From: Amycolatopsis aidingensis
Lineage (GTDB): Bacteria > Actinomycetota > Actinomycetes > Mycobacteriales > Pseudonocardiaceae
NCBI RefSeq assembly: GCF_018885265.1
Contig: NZ_CP076538.1
Coordinates: 2,888,001 to 2,952,000 of the forward strand
Direction: 5' to 3'
DNA: 64,000 nt
This document shows positions 12,133 to 21,245 of the stretch, piece after piece. Each line of letters starts with the position of its first letter. The first letter of the stretch is position 1. The position numbers and the translations under genes are program-made. The notes beneath the pieces are model-generated. The model was not told the origin of the DNA, searched no databases, and was given only the letters and a program-made list of their open reading frames with translations.

Positions 12133-13584
12133 GTGTCTTCTTCTGCCACCACCGACTCCACCCCTGGCGACGGCCGCCGGGTCTCGTTGCTGACGCTGGG
12201 CTGCGCCCGCAACGAGGTCGACTCCGAGGAGCTCGCGGGCAGGCTCACCGCGGGTGGCTGGGAGCTGGCCGAGGACGTGGAGGACTCCTCCGTTGTCGTG
12301 GTCAACACCTGCGGCTTCGTCGACTCGGCGAAGAAGGACTCCGTGGACACCCTGCTGGCAGCTGCGGACACCGGGGCCAAGGTGGTCGCGGTGGGCTGCA
12401 TGGCCGAGCGGTACGGCAACGAGCTGGCCGAGAGCCTGCCCGAGGCGGACGCGGTGCTGGGCTTCGACCACTACCCGGACCTGGCCGAGCGGCTGGACGA
12501 CGTGGTCGCCGGCCGCCGGGTCGCTGCGCACACCCCGACCGACCGGCGCACCCTGCTGCCGATCAGCCCGGTGCAGCGGCCCGCGGCGGCCGAGGAGGTG
12601 ACCGTTCCCGGGCACGGGGCATGGGGGCCGCGGGTGCTGCGTACCCGGCTGGCGGATTCGCCGGTGGCCGCGCTGAAGATCGCCTCGGGCTGCGACCGCC
12701 GGTGCTCCTTCTGCGCCATCCCGTCCTTCCGCGGCTCCTTCACCTCGCGCGCCCCGGAGGACATCCTGGGTGAGGCCGCCTGGCTGGCCGGCCAGGGTGC
12801 CCGCGAGCTGTTCCTGGTCAGCGAGAACTCGACTTCCTACGGTAAGGACCTCGGCCGCGAGCACGGCGGCGCCAAGGCGCTGGAGCTGCTGTTGCCCAGG
12901 CTGGCCGGGATCGAGGGCATCGAGCGGGTGCGGGTGTCCTACCTGCAGCCGGCCGAGACCCGCCCGGGGCTGGTGCGCGCGATCGCCACCACGCCGGGTG
13001 TCGCCGACTACTTCGACCTCTCCTTCCAGCACGCCAGCGAGACCGTGCTGCGCCGGATGCGCCGGTTCGGCTCCTGCGACTCGTTTCTGGCGCTGATCGA
13101 GCAGATCCGGGAGTACGCCCCGGCGGCGGGCATCCGCACCAACGTGATCGTGGGTTTCCCCGGGGAGACCGAGGAGGACCTCGCCGAGCTGGAGCGGTTC
13201 CTGACCGGCGCGCGACTGGACGCCGTGGGCGTGTTCGGCTACTCCGACGAGGACGGCACCGAGGCCGAGACCCTGGAGGGGAAGCTGGACGCCGAGGTCG
13301 TCGCGGAGCGGGTGGCGCGCATCTCCTGGCTGGTGGAGGAGCTCACCGCGCAGCGGGCCGAGGACCGGGTCGGCGAGGTGGTCGAGGTGCTGGTCGAGTC
13401 GGCTGCGGATGGCGAGGTGCGGGGCCGGGCCGCGCATCAGGCGCCCGAGGTCGATGGCGAGTGCGTGCTGCCGGAGGCGGCCGGGGCCGCGGTGGGTGAG
13501 CTGGTGCGCGGCGAGGTGGTCGGCACCGAGGGAGTGGACCTGATCGTGCGCCCGCTGGCGCCGGACCAGGGCGCGCCCCGGTGA
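12133..13584 (+). CDS. rimO: Ribosomal protein S12 methylthiotransferase
   Basis: A 483-residue radical-SAM enzyme that adds a methylthio group to the conserved aspartate of ribosomal protein S12. The N-terminal UPF0004 domain carries Cys24, Cys60 and Cys89 for the auxiliary 4Fe-4S cluster. The radical-SAM cluster cysteines are Cys187, Cys191 and Cys194 (CDRRCSFC). A TRAM domain ends the protein. The [12 protein letters not shown] and [14 protein letters not shown] segments favour RimO over MiaB. The stop overlaps the pgsA start (GTGA). An in-frame GTG at 12094 would add 13 residues but is less likely. Confidence 0.95.
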   Translation: MSSSATTDSTPGDGRRVSLLTLGCARNEVDSEELAGRLTAGGWELAEDVEDSSVVVVNTCGFVDSAKKDSVDTLLAAADTGAKVVAVGCMAERYGNELAESLPEADAVLGFDHYPDLAERLDDVVAGRRVAAHTPTDRRTLLPISPVQRPAAAEEVTVPGHGAWGPRVLRTRLADSPVAALKIASGCDRRCSFCAIPSFRGSFTSRAPEDILGEAAWLAGQGARELFLVSENSTSYGKDLGREHGGAKALELLLPRLAGIEGIERVRVSYLQPAETRPGLVRAIATTPGVADYFDLSFQHASETVLRRMRRFGSCDSFLALIEQIREYAPAAGIRTNVIVGFPGETEEDLAELERFLTGARLDAVGVFGYSDEDGTEAETLEGKLDAEVVAERVARISWLVEELTAQRAEDRVGEVVEVLVESAADGEVRGRAAHQAPEVDGECVLPEAAGAAVGELVRGEVVGTEGVDLIVRPLAPDQGAPR

Positions 13585-14252
13585 GTGCCGCCGCCGACGG
13601 CGCGCCGGAGGAGGACGAGGGCGCGCCGGAGGCAGCGCAGGCACCGCGAGTGCGGGAGACACCGCCCGCTCCGGTGCCCACGCCGGTTCCGACCCTGAAC
13701 GTCGCCAACGTGCTGACCCTGTCCAGGCTGGTGCTGGTGCCCGCGTTCGTGCTGGCCCTGTTCGCGGCCGGCGGGGTGGACACCGGGTGGCGGCTGGCGG
13801 CGACCGCGCTGTTCGCGATCGCCTCCCTCACCGACCAGGTGGACGGTTGGGTGGCCCGCCGGTACGGCCTGATCACCGACTTCGGCAAGATCGCCGACCC
13901 GATCGCGGACAAGGCGCTGATCGGCGCCGCGCTGGTCGGGCTGAGCCTGCTCGGCGAGCTCGGCTGGTGGGTGACCATCGTGATCGCGGCCAGGGAGATC
14001 GGGGTGACCCTGCTGCGGTTCTGGGTCATCCGGCACGGGGTGATCCCGGCCAGCCGGGGCGGCAAGGCGAAGACGCTGGCCCAGATTGTCGCGATCGTGC
14101 TCTTTCTGCTGCCGCTGCCGGCCGGAGCGGATCCGGTGCGCTGGGTACTGATGGGCTTCGCATTGGTACTCACCGTGGTCACCGGGCTGGACTACGTGTT
14201 CCGTGCCGTGAAGCTGCGGGCGACCGGCAAACGCGCCTCGGTGGGCCGGTGA
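13581..14252 (+). CDS. pgsA: CDP-diacylglycerol-glycerol-3-phosphate 3-phosphatidyltransferase
   Basis: A 223-residue membrane enzyme that makes phosphatidylglycerol phosphate, the precursor of phosphatidylglycerol and cardiolipin. The CDP-alcohol phosphotransferase motif is complete: DQVDGWVAR, then [12 protein letters not shown] (about residues 84-108), with the four aspartates that hold two metal ions. There are five to six membrane helices. The first 35 residues are an acidic/Pro-rich cytosolic tail not needed for the fold. Both ends overlap neighbours by 4 nt (GTGA), so rimO-pgsA-cinA is one coupled operon. It corresponds to pgsA3 (Rv2746c), next to clgR. Confidence 0.93.
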   Translation: MSAAADGAPEEDEGAPEAAQAPRVRETPPAPVPTPVPTLNVANVLTLSRLVLVPAFVLALFAAGGVDTGWRLAATALFAIASLTDQVDGWVARRYGLITDFGKIADPIADKALIGAALVGLSLLGELGWWVTIVIAAREIGVTLLRFWVIRHGVIPASRGGKAKTLAQIVAIVLFLLPLPAGADPVRWVLMGFALVLTVVTGLDYVFRAVKLRATGKRASVGR

Positions 14253-14719
14253 CCGGCGCCGACGCCCGCGCGGTCGTGGCCGCGCTGACCGGCCGCGGGG
14301 AGACCGTCGCCGCCGCCGAGTCGCTGACCGCGGGGCTGCTGTGCGCCACGCTGGCCGAGGTCCCCGGCGCCAGCGCCGTGCTGCGGGGCGGCCTGGTCGT
14401 GTACGCCACCGAGCTGAAGGCCACGCTCGCCGGGGTGGACCCTGGACTGCTGGCGCGGCACGGGGCCGTGCACCCCGAGGTGGCCGCGCAGCTGGCGGCC
14501 GGGGCGAGCCGGGTGTGCCGGGCCGAATGGGGTCTGGGCCTGACCGGGGTCGCCGGCCCGGACCCGCAGGACGGGATCGAACCGGGCACGGTGTACCTCG
14601 GCCTGCACGGCCCGGACCTGCGGACCACCCGTGCGCTGCGGCTTTCCGGCGACCGGGCGTCCATCCGGGTGGCTTCGGCCGCCGCCGCGCTGGACCTGCT
14701 CCGGGAACATTTACGGTGA
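14249..14719 (+). CDS. CinA C-terminal domain protein (nicotinamide-nucleotide amidohydrolase)
   Basis: 156 residues, the stand-alone amidase domain of CinA/PncC, which deamidates NMN to nicotinate mononucleotide in pyridine-nucleotide salvage. AAAESLTAGLLCATLAEVPGAS at about 23-44 contains the catalytic Ser of the ESLTGG-like motif, with TAG instead of TGG. VVYATELKATLAGV, GLTGVAGPDPQDG and GTVYLGL are the other family blocks. The start GTG overlaps the pgsA stop. No molybdopterin-like N-terminal domain is present, as is usual for this operon in actinobacteria. Confidence 0.85.
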   Translation: MTGADARAVVAALTGRGETVAAAESLTAGLLCATLAEVPGASAVLRGGLVVYATELKATLAGVDPGLLARHGAVHPEVAAQLAAGASRVCRAEWGLGLTGVAGPDPQDGIEPGTVYLGLHGPDLRTTRALRLSGDRASIRVASAAAALDLLREHLR

Positions 14720-14813
14720 CCGGGGCGTTCGCCCATGGCAGAAGGACGTGTCAACGACTGCATCGATCCGTCTGGTCTGGGTAACGTGGTAACTACCCGA
14801 AGGGAGGCGCGTG

Positions 14814-15299
14814 ATGACCGTGCTGTTGCGTGAGGCGATCGGTGATCGGCTCCGTCATGCCCGCACCAACCAGCGCCGCACGCTGCGCGAGATCTCGCGT
14901 GCCGCCAGGGTGAGCCTCGGTTACCTCTCCGAGGTGGAGCGTGGGCAGAAGGAAGCATCCAGCGAGCTGCTCGCCTCCATCTGCGATGCCTTGGAAATGC
15001 CGCTCGCCGAGCTGCTGCACAACGTCGCCGCCGATGTCTCGGCGCTGGACGGGGTGCAGGTCGGCGCCGTGGACGAGCGTGCGGAGCGGACCGAACGCGA
15101 GACCGGGAACGAGGTGCCCGAGCCTGCCGAGGCCGGCGCCGCGACCGGCGGCGAGCTGGAGGGCGGCAGGCTGGTGCCGGACGTGATCGGCAACGACCTC
15201 GCCGACCTGCGGATGTCGGGCAGCCTGCGGCCGCCGATGTCACCGACGCTGCGGACCACGATCAGCGGCCCGAAGCTGGCCTCCACGCTGGCTGCCTGA
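14814..15299 (+). CDS. clgR: XRE-family regulator ClgR
   Basis: A 161-residue transcription factor with a Cro/C1 helix-turn-helix at about residues 8-65 ([32 protein letters not shown] region). The sequence matches ClgR, which activates clp protease genes and, in mycobacteria, the psp operon. An acidic/Ala-rich stretch follows. The C-terminal tail, ending in Ala-Ala, resembles the proteolysis signal that makes ClgR a Clp substrate. AGGGAGG at 14801-14807 is 6 nt before ATG 14814, which favours it over GTG 14811. A GTAAC-GTG-GTAAC repeat just upstream may be part of the promoter. Position before pspA matches M. tuberculosis Rv2745c-Rv2744c. Confidence 0.92.
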   Translation: MTVLLREAIGDRLRHARTNQRRTLREISRAARVSLGYLSEVERGQKEASSELLASICDALEMPLAELLHNVAADVSALDGVQVGAVDERAERTERETGNEVPEPAEAGAATGGELEGGRLVPDVIGNDLADLRMSGSLRPPMSPTLRTTISGPKLASTLAA

Positions 15300-15414
15300 A
15301 GGCGTCCCGAACCAGCCGTCCGGGGTTCCGGAGGGCCCAGGCAGGTCGGCACCCTGAACCTGCCCCTGATTTCCGTGGGGTCGCCTGGAACGACGGGCGC
15401 TGACCTGACACGAT

Positions 15415-15441
15415 GGAACCCAACGCCGCGGTCGGGACGTT
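15415..15441 (+). promoter_or_regulatory. Candidate ECF (SigE-like) promoter of pspA
   Basis: GGAACC (15415-15420), 17 nt, CGTT (15438-15441) fits the GGAAC/CGTT shape of envelope-stress ECF promoters. It would give pspA its own stress start inside the clgR-psp operon, with a leader of about 75 nt. Confidence 0.4.
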
Positions 15442-15522
15442 GACAGCTGCACAGGGGAAGTTCGACGTCCACCGACCAGCGGATCGACAGGCACGTGGGA
15501 CGCAAGAAGGCAGGCGGAGGAG

Positions 15523-16404
15523 ATGGCCAACCCTTTCGTGAAGTTCTGGAAGTACCTCATGGCGGCGTTCTCGTCGAAGGTTGACGAGCATGCCGATCCG
15601 AAGGTGCAGATCCAGCAGGCCATCGAGGAGGCGCAGCGTAATCACCAGGCGCTCTCCCAGCAGGCCGCATCGGTGATCGGTAACCAGCGGCAGCTGGAGA
15701 TGAAGCTGAACCGCCAGCTCGGCGAGGTGGAGAAGCTGCAGGCGTCCACCAGGCAGGCGCTCGTGCTGGCCGAGGAGGCCAGGTCGAAGGGTGACGAGCA
15801 GAAGGCGACCGAGTTCGAGAACGCCGCCGAAGGGTTCGCCGCCCAGCTGGTGACCGCCGAGCAGAGCATCGAGGACCTGAAGAACCTGCACGATCAGTCG
15901 CTGCAGGCTGCGGACCAGGCCAAGCAGGCCGTCGAGCGCAACGCCTCGATGCTGCAGCAGAAGCTGGCCGAGCGCACCAAGCTGCTTTCCCAGCTGGAGC
16001 AGGCCAAGATGCAGGAGAAGGTCTCGGCCTCGCTGAACCAGATGACCGAGCTGGCCGCGCCGGGCAACACCCCCTCGCTGGACGAGGTGCGGGACAAGAT
16101 CGAGAAGCGCTACACCACGGCCCTCGGTTCGGCCGAGCTGGCGCAGAACTCGGTGCAGGGCCGGATGATGGAAGTGCAGCACTCCACCACCCAGCTCGCC
16201 GGGCACAGCAGGCTGGAGCAGATCCGCGCCTCGATGAAGGGGGAGTCGGTGGCCCAGGTGACCGATGGCTCCGCCGGTGCGGGGGACAAGGCCGCCGCGG
16301 GCTCGGGAACGGCCTCGGGCCAGGCCGGTTCGGCGCCGAGTGCGAACGTCCAGCAGGAGATCCAGGCCCGCGTCCAGGCGGAACAGCAGAAGAACCAGGC
16401 GTAA
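15523..16404 (+). CDS. pspA: PspA/IM30 family phage-shock protein
   Basis: A 293-residue peripheral membrane protein of the ESCRT-III-like PspA/Vipp1 family (35-kDa antigen in mycobacteria). It begins with the amphipathic helix ([17 protein letters not shown]) that binds stressed membranes, followed by a long coiled coil (about 25-225) rich in Gln, Glu and Ala. A low-complexity Gly/Ala/Gln tail ends in a second short helix. It binds ClgR and PspM-type partners to couple membrane damage to gene expression. A GGCGGAGGAG ribosome site lies before the ATG. The stop is 6 nt from the next gene. Confidence 0.94.
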   Translation: MANPFVKFWKYLMAAFSSKVDEHADPKVQIQQAIEEAQRNHQALSQQAASVIGNQRQLEMKLNRQLGEVEKLQASTRQALVLAEEARSKGDEQKATEFENAAEGFAAQLVTAEQSIEDLKNLHDQSLQAADQAKQAVERNASMLQQKLAERTKLLSQLEQAKMQEKVSASLNQMTELAAPGNTPSLDEVRDKIEKRYTTALGSAELAQNSVQGRMMEVQHSTTQLAGHSRLEQIRASMKGESVAQVTDGSAGAGDKAAAGSGTASGQAGSAPSANVQQEIQARVQAEQQKNQA

Positions 16405-16410
16405 CCGGCG

Positions 16411-17355
16411 ATGGCGGGTCCGGGACGGCGCGGATACGGGGAGTTCCGCGATTTCGGCGATTTCAAGGCCAGGCTGGAGAAGCATCTCGAGCACCTGCCC
16501 GACTACGCGCAGCGCGCCTACCGGCAGGTGGAGCGTTATCTGCCCGCCGAGCAGCGGGACGGCGGGTCCGGCCAGGGCTCCCGGGGACGCCGTCCCGGCC
16601 TGCCGCTGCCCACCTCGGTCGAGGACGTGCCGATGGTGGCCGAGCTGAAGTCCAAATGGGAGCGGTGGAACGAGCCGGCGGCCAAGCTGGAACGCCGCAA
16701 GCGGCGGACCTCGCGGGCGCTCACGCTGTGGATCGTGCTGACGATCCTGAGCGGGCTCGCCGTGGTGGCCGGAGTGACCGGCGCGACCATGATGTCCGGG
16801 CTGGTGCTCGGCGGGGTCGCCGCCGCCGTGGTGTTCGGTGCCCTCGGTGTGCGGGCCGGGCTGCGGCTGCGCACGCTGAACCGGACCGAGCTGCCCGCCA
16901 GCACGGCTCCACCGCCGCTGCCGCCCTCGACCTCGGCAGCCCGTGCACCGATGGAGCGGCTCGCCGAGAGCGAGGCCTCGCTCACCGAGCTGCTCACCCA
17001 GCTCGCCAAGCCGCCTGCCGGGGTCTCCGCCGCCGTGCCCGAGGTCTCGGTGGAGGACGCGCGGGCCACGGCGGACGAGGCGGCCGCCGCGCTGCGCAAC
17101 CTGGCCGCGCGCATCCAGGCCATCGAGCGGGCCACCGAGAACGCGCCGGCGGGCGAACGCGGCCAGCTCGAGGCGGCCGTGCGTGGCCTGGGCGAGCAGC
17201 TGGACGAAGGGCTGGAGGAGTACGGCAGCCTGGTTGCCGCGGCCGGCCGGGCGGTGGCCGCCAGCAGCGGGGGAGTGCAGCCCGCCAAGGAGGCCCTCAC
17301 CGACGCCACCGATCGGCTCGCCGGTCTCGCCGTGGCCCTGCGCGAACTCTCCTGA
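16411..17355 (+). CDS. pspM: Envelope-stress membrane protein PspM
   Basis: A 314-residue protein corresponding by position and layout to Rv2743c (PspM), the membrane partner of PspA in actinobacteria. The N-terminal 95 residues are basic and soluble (GYGEFRDFGDFKARLEKHLEHL). Two membrane helices follow at about 103-155 (LTLWIVLTILSGLAVVAGV and a second Gly/Ala-rich one), then a mainly helical Ala/Glu-rich C-terminal domain. It probably holds PspA at the membrane. No separate pspN-like gene follows, since the next gene is a Uma2 nuclease. The start ATG is 6 nt after the pspA stop, which suggests coupling. Confidence 0.8.
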   Translation: MAGPGRRGYGEFRDFGDFKARLEKHLEHLPDYAQRAYRQVERYLPAEQRDGGSGQGSRGRRPGLPLPTSVEDVPMVAELKSKWERWNEPAAKLERRKRRTSRALTLWIVLTILSGLAVVAGVTGATMMSGLVLGGVAAAVVFGALGVRAGLRLRTLNRTELPASTAPPPLPPSTSAARAPMERLAESEASLTELLTQLAKPPAGVSAAVPEVSVEDARATADEAAAALRNLAARIQAIERATENAPAGERGQLEAAVRGLGEQLDEGLEEYGSLVAAAGRAVAASSGGVQPAKEALTDATDRLAGLAVALRELS

Positions 17356-17634
17356 CCACAGCTTCCGCGAGTTGGCTGCGCAGGGTGACCGGGGCTGTCG
17401 GCGGGACACGCGGGTGGCCACCGGGGCGAAAATCACCTAGGTGGCCGTAGCGTCGCTAGGATGGCGCAGCAAGTCCGCCCAACCAGGGCACATAGGGTGA
17501 CGTGCGCTTGCGGGCGCCGGCGGGCAGATGTTCTTGGCTCTGCCGGTCGGGTCCCACATCCGCGTAAGTTTGAGCGGAGTTTGCGAGTCCGTCGCTTTTG
17601 CCGTTGCTGGTGTCTCCCAGGAAAGGGCCGCAGG

Positions 17635-18207
17635 ATGGGAAGCGTTCCGCCATTCCCCCACGGTCGACCGCTGACGAAGGCAGACCTGGAGGCGATCCCA
17701 GATGACGGGCATCGCTATGAACTGGTGGACGGGGTACTGGTAATGAGCCCCTCGCCCCGTCCGGTGCACCAGCGCGCCGTGGCCCGGCTGCTCGAACTGC
17801 TGGGCCGCTCGTGTCCGCGCTGGCTGGAAGTGCTTCCGGCACCGGTGGACGTGGTGCTTGCCGAGGACACCGTGCTCATCCCGGACGTCATCGTCGCGCG
17901 CAGGGAGGACTTCACCGACCGTGCGCTGGTCGGGCCGCCGGTGCTCGCGGTGGAGGTGCTCTCCCGCAGCACGCGCCTGGTGGACCTGCAACTCAAGCGG
18001 GCCAAGCTCGCCGAGGCCGGTTGCCCGCACTACTGGGTCGTCGATCCGGACGAGCCGAGCGTGCGATGCTTCGTGCGGCAGGACGATCAGCTGGTGGTGC
18101 GGACCACCGTGGTCGGCACCGAGACCGCCGAGTTGGACGAACCCTACCCCGTACAGGTCAGTGCTCAATCACTCGTGAGTACCTACTCACAGATGTACCC
18201 GGCGTGA
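17635..18207 (+). CDS. Uma2-family restriction-endonuclease-fold protein
   Basis: A 190-residue DUF820/Uma2 protein with a PD-(D/E)XK nuclease fold. The likely metal/catalytic residues are Glu29 (HRYELVDG), Asp84 (LIPDVIV), Glu107 (AVEVLS) and Lys121 (LQLKRAK), all present. The family is abundant in cyanobacteria and actinomycetes. Its biological role is largely unknown. The ATG at 17635 follows AGGAAAGG at a normal distance. The frame is open upstream to 17461, but that stretch is Cys/Arg-rich and unlike the family. It stands alone between the psp operon and convergent pyrD. Confidence 0.82.
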   Translation: MGSVPPFPHGRPLTKADLEAIPDDGHRYELVDGVLVMSPSPRPVHQRAVARLLELLGRSCPRWLEVLPAPVDVVLAEDTVLIPDVIVARREDFTDRALVGPPVLAVEVLSRSTRLVDLQLKRAKLAEAGCPHYWVVDPDEPSVRCFVRQDDQLVVRTTVVGTETAELDEPYPVQVSAQSLVSTYSQMYPA

Positions 18208-18237
18208 CGCCACGATCCGGGCTTGCGTGATCGCGTT

Positions 18238-19326
18238 TCACCGGGGCCGGGCCGCCAGTGCCCGGTTGATCCGCCGCACCACCCCCGGCCCGTGCAGGGC
18301 GAAACCGGTATAGACCTGCACCAGGCTCGCCCCGGCGTCCAGCATCCGCGCCGCCTCCTGCGGGCCGGCGATCCCGCCGACGCCGATGATCGGCAGCCTG
18401 CCCCCGGTCTGCTCGTACACGAACCGCACCACCTCCCGGGCGCGGGTGGCCAGCGGCCCTCCGGACAGCCCACCGGTCTCCCCGGCGAGCCGGTTCTCGC
18501 CGGGGGAGACACCGCCCCGGCCGAGGGTGGTGTTGGTGGCGATGATGCCGGACACCCCGCGCCGGTCGCAGACCTCCAGCAGTTCCGCGAGGGCGTCCTC
18601 GGTGAGGTCCGGGGCGACCTTCACCAGCAGCGGCACGTCGGCCCGGCCTGCCCGGCCTGCCAGCGCGGCCGAGGCGGACCGCAGTTCGGCCAGCAGCTCG
18701 TCCAGCGCGCCACGGTCCTGCAGCGTCCGCAGTCCCGGCGTGTTCGGCGAGCTGACGTTGATCGCGAAGTAGTCCGCGTAGGGGTACAGGGCTTCCAGCG
18801 AGGCCAGGTAGTCGGGCACCGCGTCGGCCACCGCGACCGCCTTGGACTTGCCGATGCTGATCCCGAGCGGCACCGCGGGCTTCCCTGCGGCGGCCAGCCG
18901 CGCGGCCAGTGCCTGTGCGCCCGCGTTGTTGAACCCCATGCGGTTGATCACCGCGTTGCTTTCGGGCAGCACGAACAGCCGTGGCCTGGGGTTTCCCGGC
19001 TGCGGTAGCCAGGTGACCGTACCGACCTCGACGAAGCCGAAGCCGAGCGCGGGCCAGGCGGCGAGTGCCCGCCCGTCCTTGTCCATCCCGGCGGCCAGCC
19101 CCACCGGGCCGGGAAAGCGCAGCCCGAACACGGTGCTCGGCGCGTCGATCCGGTAGTGACGTCGCAATGCGGCCAGTACGGGGCGCGCGGCGCCGATCCG
19201 GCTCAGTGCGCCGATGGTGCGCTCGTGCACCACCTCCGGGTCGTTGCGGCCCAGCCGGTACAGCGCGGGCCGGACGATCTTGTCGAACAGCACGGCCCCA
19301 TGCTGCCGCATGTACCCGCGGGGCAC
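18238..19326 (-). CDS. pyrD: Dihydroorotate dehydrogenase (quinone), class 2
   Basis: Up to 362 residues, an FMN-dependent membrane-associated enzyme that oxidises dihydroorotate to orotate in UMP synthesis and passes electrons to the quinone pool. Visible class-2 features are the N-terminal amphipathic segment ([13 protein letters not shown]), [11 protein letters not shown] for FMN/substrate, [29 protein letters not shown] with the catalytic Ser, KVAPDLT, ATNTT and GVGGI. The start is uncertain: GTG 19326, ATG 19311 or GTG 19293. The last begins exactly at the conserved LFDK segment. It lies 4-37 nt after the GNAT stop, so the two are probably co-transcribed. Confidence 0.93.
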   Translation of the reverse strand: MPRGYMRQHGAVLFDKIVRPALYRLGRNDPEVVHERTIGALSRIGAARPVLAALRRHYRIDAPSTVFGLRFPGPVGLAAGMDKDGRALAAWPALGFGFVEVGTVTWLPQPGNPRPRLFVLPESNAVINRMGFNNAGAQALAARLAAAGKPAVPLGISIGKSKAVAVADAVPDYLASLEALYPYADYFAINVSSPNTPGLRTLQDRGALDELLAELRSASAALAGRAGRADVPLLVKVAPDLTEDALAELLEVCDRRGVSGIIATNTTLGRGGVSPGENRLAGETGGLSGGPLATRAREVVRFVYEQTGGRLPIIGVGGIAGPQEAARMLDAGASLVQVYTGFALHGPGVVRRINRALAARPR

Positions 19327-19330
19327 GGGG

Positions 19331-19891
19331 TCAGGTGCCCGGCGGCCACTCGGTGTCGAGCATCGCGTAGATCAGGGTGTCGGCCCACCTGCCCTTGACG
19401 ATCTCGCTGTGCCGCAGGTGTGCCTCGCGGCGCATGCCGAGCCGCGCCATGACCCCGGCCGAGGCCGCGTTCCGCGCGTCGCACCGGGCGATGATCCGGT
19501 GCAGGCCCAACCCGGCGAAGCCAAGGCGAAGCAGTTCCGTGGCCGCCTCGGTGGCGAAGCCGTTGCCGTGCTGGTCGGGATGGAAGATGAAGCCGATCTC
19601 CCCGCTGCGGTTGGGCTCGCTCAGCCAGTCCAGGTTGAGCTCGCCGATCAGGTCGCCGGTGTCCAGCCGCCGGACCGCCAGGCTGAGGCAGTCGCCCTCC
19701 CGCGTCAGCCGGTCCCTGGTGAGCCTGCGCGCCAGCGCCGCCTCGACCTCGGCGGCCGAGCGCGGCTCCCAGTACAGGTACCGGGCGACGTCCGCGCGGG
19801 ACTGGTAGGCATGCACCTGCGCGAGATCGGCCATCGTGAACGGGCGAAGGTCGAGCCGGGCGGTGCGGATCGGGAACTCCGGCCGCAGCAT
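19331..19891 (-). CDS. GNAT N-acetyltransferase, RimJ/RimL-like
   Basis: A 186-residue acetyltransferase of the RimJ/RimL-type GNAT branch. It opens with the family's [14 protein letters not shown], has an acetyl-CoA loop in [23 protein letters not shown] (Q/G-x-G-x-A), and ends with [17 protein letters not shown]. It probably acetylates a protein N-terminus or a small amine. The substrate is unknown. ATG 19891 is chosen because TAGCGT lies 7 nt upstream in the leaderless arrangement. A GTG three codons upstream would overlap that box. It precedes pyrD on the same strand. Confidence 0.82.
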   Translation of the reverse strand: MLRPEFPIRTARLDLRPFTMADLAQVHAYQSRADVARYLYWEPRSAAEVEAALARRLTRDRLTREGDCLSLAVRRLDTGDLIGELNLDWLSEPNRSGEIGFIFHPDQHGNGFATEAATELLRLGFAGLGLHRIIARCDARNAASAGVMARLGMRREAHLRHSEIVKGRWADTLIYAMLDTEWPPGT

Positions 19892-19898
19892 GATCGCC

Positions 19899-19904
19899 AC
19901 GCTA
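19899..19904 (-). promoter_or_regulatory. -10 box for leaderless GNAT gene
   Basis: TAGCGT on the minus strand, 7 nt before ATG 19891. Confidence 0.45.
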
Positions 19905-19957
19905 GCCGTCCGGCGCCCGCGGAGCGACCCTTGGAACAGGAAACCCCCGACGCCGCT

Positions 19958-19976
19958 CCCGGCCGCGGAGGCCGGG
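19958..19976 (-). terminator. GC hairpin downstream of 12-codon ORF
   Basis: CCCGGCC and GGCCGGG make a 7-bp stem with a 5-nt loop. It could end the short transcript begun at about 20174, giving an RNA of about 215 nt. Confidence 0.35.
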
Positions 19977-20109
19977 CCCGGGCCGGACCGGTGCCCGGGA
20001 GCGTCAGGGGTCCGGTGACTGCCTGGTATTCACCGAAAGGCAAGCACACGAAAGCAGGTGACTGTCTGGAAGTGGTCTCCTGCCGGAAAGTCCTGTCGTA
20101 TGCCGCCCG

Positions 20110-20148
20110 TCAGCGGACAGCCACCTCACGAGTCCTGTAGTTAATCAA
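20110..20148 (-). CDS. 12-codon ORF with extended Shine-Dalgarno (leader peptide or sRNA-encoded peptide)
   Basis: A TTG-initiated 12-residue reading frame (after the initiator: INYRTREVAVR). Ten bases upstream is AAAGGAGG, inside a 14-nt stretch (20153-20166) that matches the 16S anti-Shine-Dalgarno almost end to end. The ORF begins AT-rich (TTGATTAACTACAGG), unlike the surrounding DNA. A sigma-70-like promoter (TTGCCG-17-TAGCGT) sits just upstream, and no gene overlaps it. The next gene downstream has its own promoter, so this may be an independent small RNA or peptide gene rather than an attenuator. No family recognised. Confidence 0.45.
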   Translation of the reverse strand: MINYRTREVAVR

Positions 20149-20180
20149 CTTTGGACCACCTCCTTTCCCGTGTACCCGCC

Positions 20181-20209
20181 ACGCTAGGCAAGAGTCCGTG
20201 GCGCGGCAA
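20181..20209 (-). promoter_or_regulatory. Sigma-70-like promoter of the 12-codon ORF
   Basis: On the minus strand TTGCCG (20209-20204), 17-nt spacer, TAGCGT (20186-20181). The transcript would start near 20174, about 8 nt before the Shine-Dalgarno. Confidence 0.55.
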
Positions 20210-20222
20210 CAAGATTTCGTGA

Positions 20223-21245
20223 TCAGCCGGCGACCGTGCGGTCGATCTCGGCGAGCAGCCCGGCGCGGGCGGGACCATCGAGGAACGAGGCCTCGACGCC
20301 GTTGCGGGCCAGTTGGGCCAGTTCCGCCGGTTGCAGGCCGAGGGTCTCGGCGACGGCGAGGTACTCCCCGTTCAGCGTGGCCCCGAACATCGGCGGGTCG
20401 TCCGTGTTCAGCGTCACGCGCAGCCCGTGGTCGAGCATCCGGCGCACCGGATGTGCCTCGATCGAGGGGACCTGCCGGGTGCGCACGTTGGAGGTGGGAC
20501 ACACCTCCAGTGAGATCCCGTGCGTGCCGAGGTACTCCAGCAGCCGGGGATCCGAGGCGCAGCTCGTTCCGTGCCCGATCCGCTCGGCGCCGAGGTCGTG
20601 CAGGGCCGACCAGATCGTCGCCGGTCCGGTGGTCTCCCCCGCGTGCGGGACGCTGTGCAGGCCGGCCTCCCGCGCGGCGGTGAAGTAGGGCTCGAACTGG
20701 GCCCGCCCGACACCCACCTCCGGGCCGCCGAGGCCGAAGCTGACCAGGCCTTCCGGCCGGTTGGTCAGCGCGAAGACCAGGGTTTCCTTCCCGGCCCTGG
20801 TGCCCTTCTCCCCGGGAATGTCGAAGCACCAGGCCAGTTCCACCCCATGCTCCGTGGCCGCGGCCGCGCGACCGGTGGAAAGGCCGGTGAGCAGCTCGTC
20901 GCCGGGGATGCCGTCCAGCAGGTGGTTGTACGGGGTGACGGTCACCTCCGCGTAGCGGCAGTTCTGCGCGGCCAGGTCCGCGGCGAGCCCGGTGACCAGC
21001 AGGTGGATGTCGGTACTGTCGCGCAGCAACTGCTGCACGGCCCAGTACACCTTGAGGAAGTGGTCGAAGTCGCGGAAGGTGAAGAACTCGCGCAGCCGGC
21101 CGGGGTCGGTCGGCACCCCGGAGGCTGGGTGCCTGCGGGCCAGCGAGGTCACCGTCTCGATGCCGGCCGAGCCGACGAGATGGACGTGTAGTTCGACTTT
21201 GGGCAGGGCAGCGACGAAATCGCGCAGGGCGGAGTTTTCGGGCAT
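20223..21245 (-). CDS. add: Adenosine deaminase
   Basis: A 340-residue zinc enzyme converting adenosine to inosine in purine salvage. The metal motif H20-x-H22 (VELHVHLVG), PHAGET (His and catalytic Glu), IGHGTSCASD (catalytic His) and LNTDDPPMF (metal Asp and neighbour) are all present in the normal order. VHLVGS replaces the usual VHLDGS, a small change next to the zinc site also found in the broader adenosine/6-aminodeoxyfutalosine deaminase family, so the substrate could differ. The ATG is preceded by AGGGAG. It is transcribed towards the leader-like transcript. Confidence 0.88.
   Translation of the reverse strand: MPENSALRDFVAALPKVELHVHLVGSAGIETVTSLARRHPASGVPTDPGRLREFFTFRDFDHFLKVYWAVQQLLRDSTDIHLLVTGLAADLAAQNCRYAEVTVTPYNHLLDGIPGDELLTGLSTGRAAAATEHGVELAWCFDIPGEKGTRAGKETLVFALTNRPEGLVSFGLGGPEVGVGRAQFEPYFTAAREAGLHSVPHAGETTGPATIWSALHDLGAERIGHGTSCASDPRLLEYLGTHGISLEVCPTSNVRTRQVPSIEAHPVRRMLDHGLRVTLNTDDPPMFGATLNGEYLAVAETLGLQPAELAQLARNGVEASFLDGPARAGLLAEIDRTVAG

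Larger units (their letters stand above)
19892..20222. other. Intergenic region with leader-like transcript
   Basis: 331 bp between the GNAT gene and adenosine deaminase. It holds the GNAT -10 box, a GC hairpin at 19958-19976, two near-identical 13-mers (GGTGACTGCCTGG at 20014 and GGTGACTGTCTGG at 20057), and the 12-codon ORF with its promoter at 20110-20209. No longer gene was convincing. Confidence 0.6.

Noticed and set aside
9372..12419. 1015-codon minus-strand ORF across argA, the acyltransferase and rimO
   Set aside because: No domain motifs. It covers recognisable genes on both strands and is a high-GC artefact.
17461..17634. In-frame upstream extension of the Uma2 gene with TAGCGT 7 nt before an ATG
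   Set aside because: The added 58 residues are Cys/Arg-rich and unlike Uma2 proteins, and a good ribosome site precedes ATG 17635. The -10-like box may still be a real promoter.
20015..20140. 41-residue plus-strand ORF (TAWYSPKGK..GDCLEVV) resembling the start of a DUF397 protein
   Set aside because: Only the first half resembles the family, there is no ribosome site, and the opposite strand has a promoter and a better-supported ORF.
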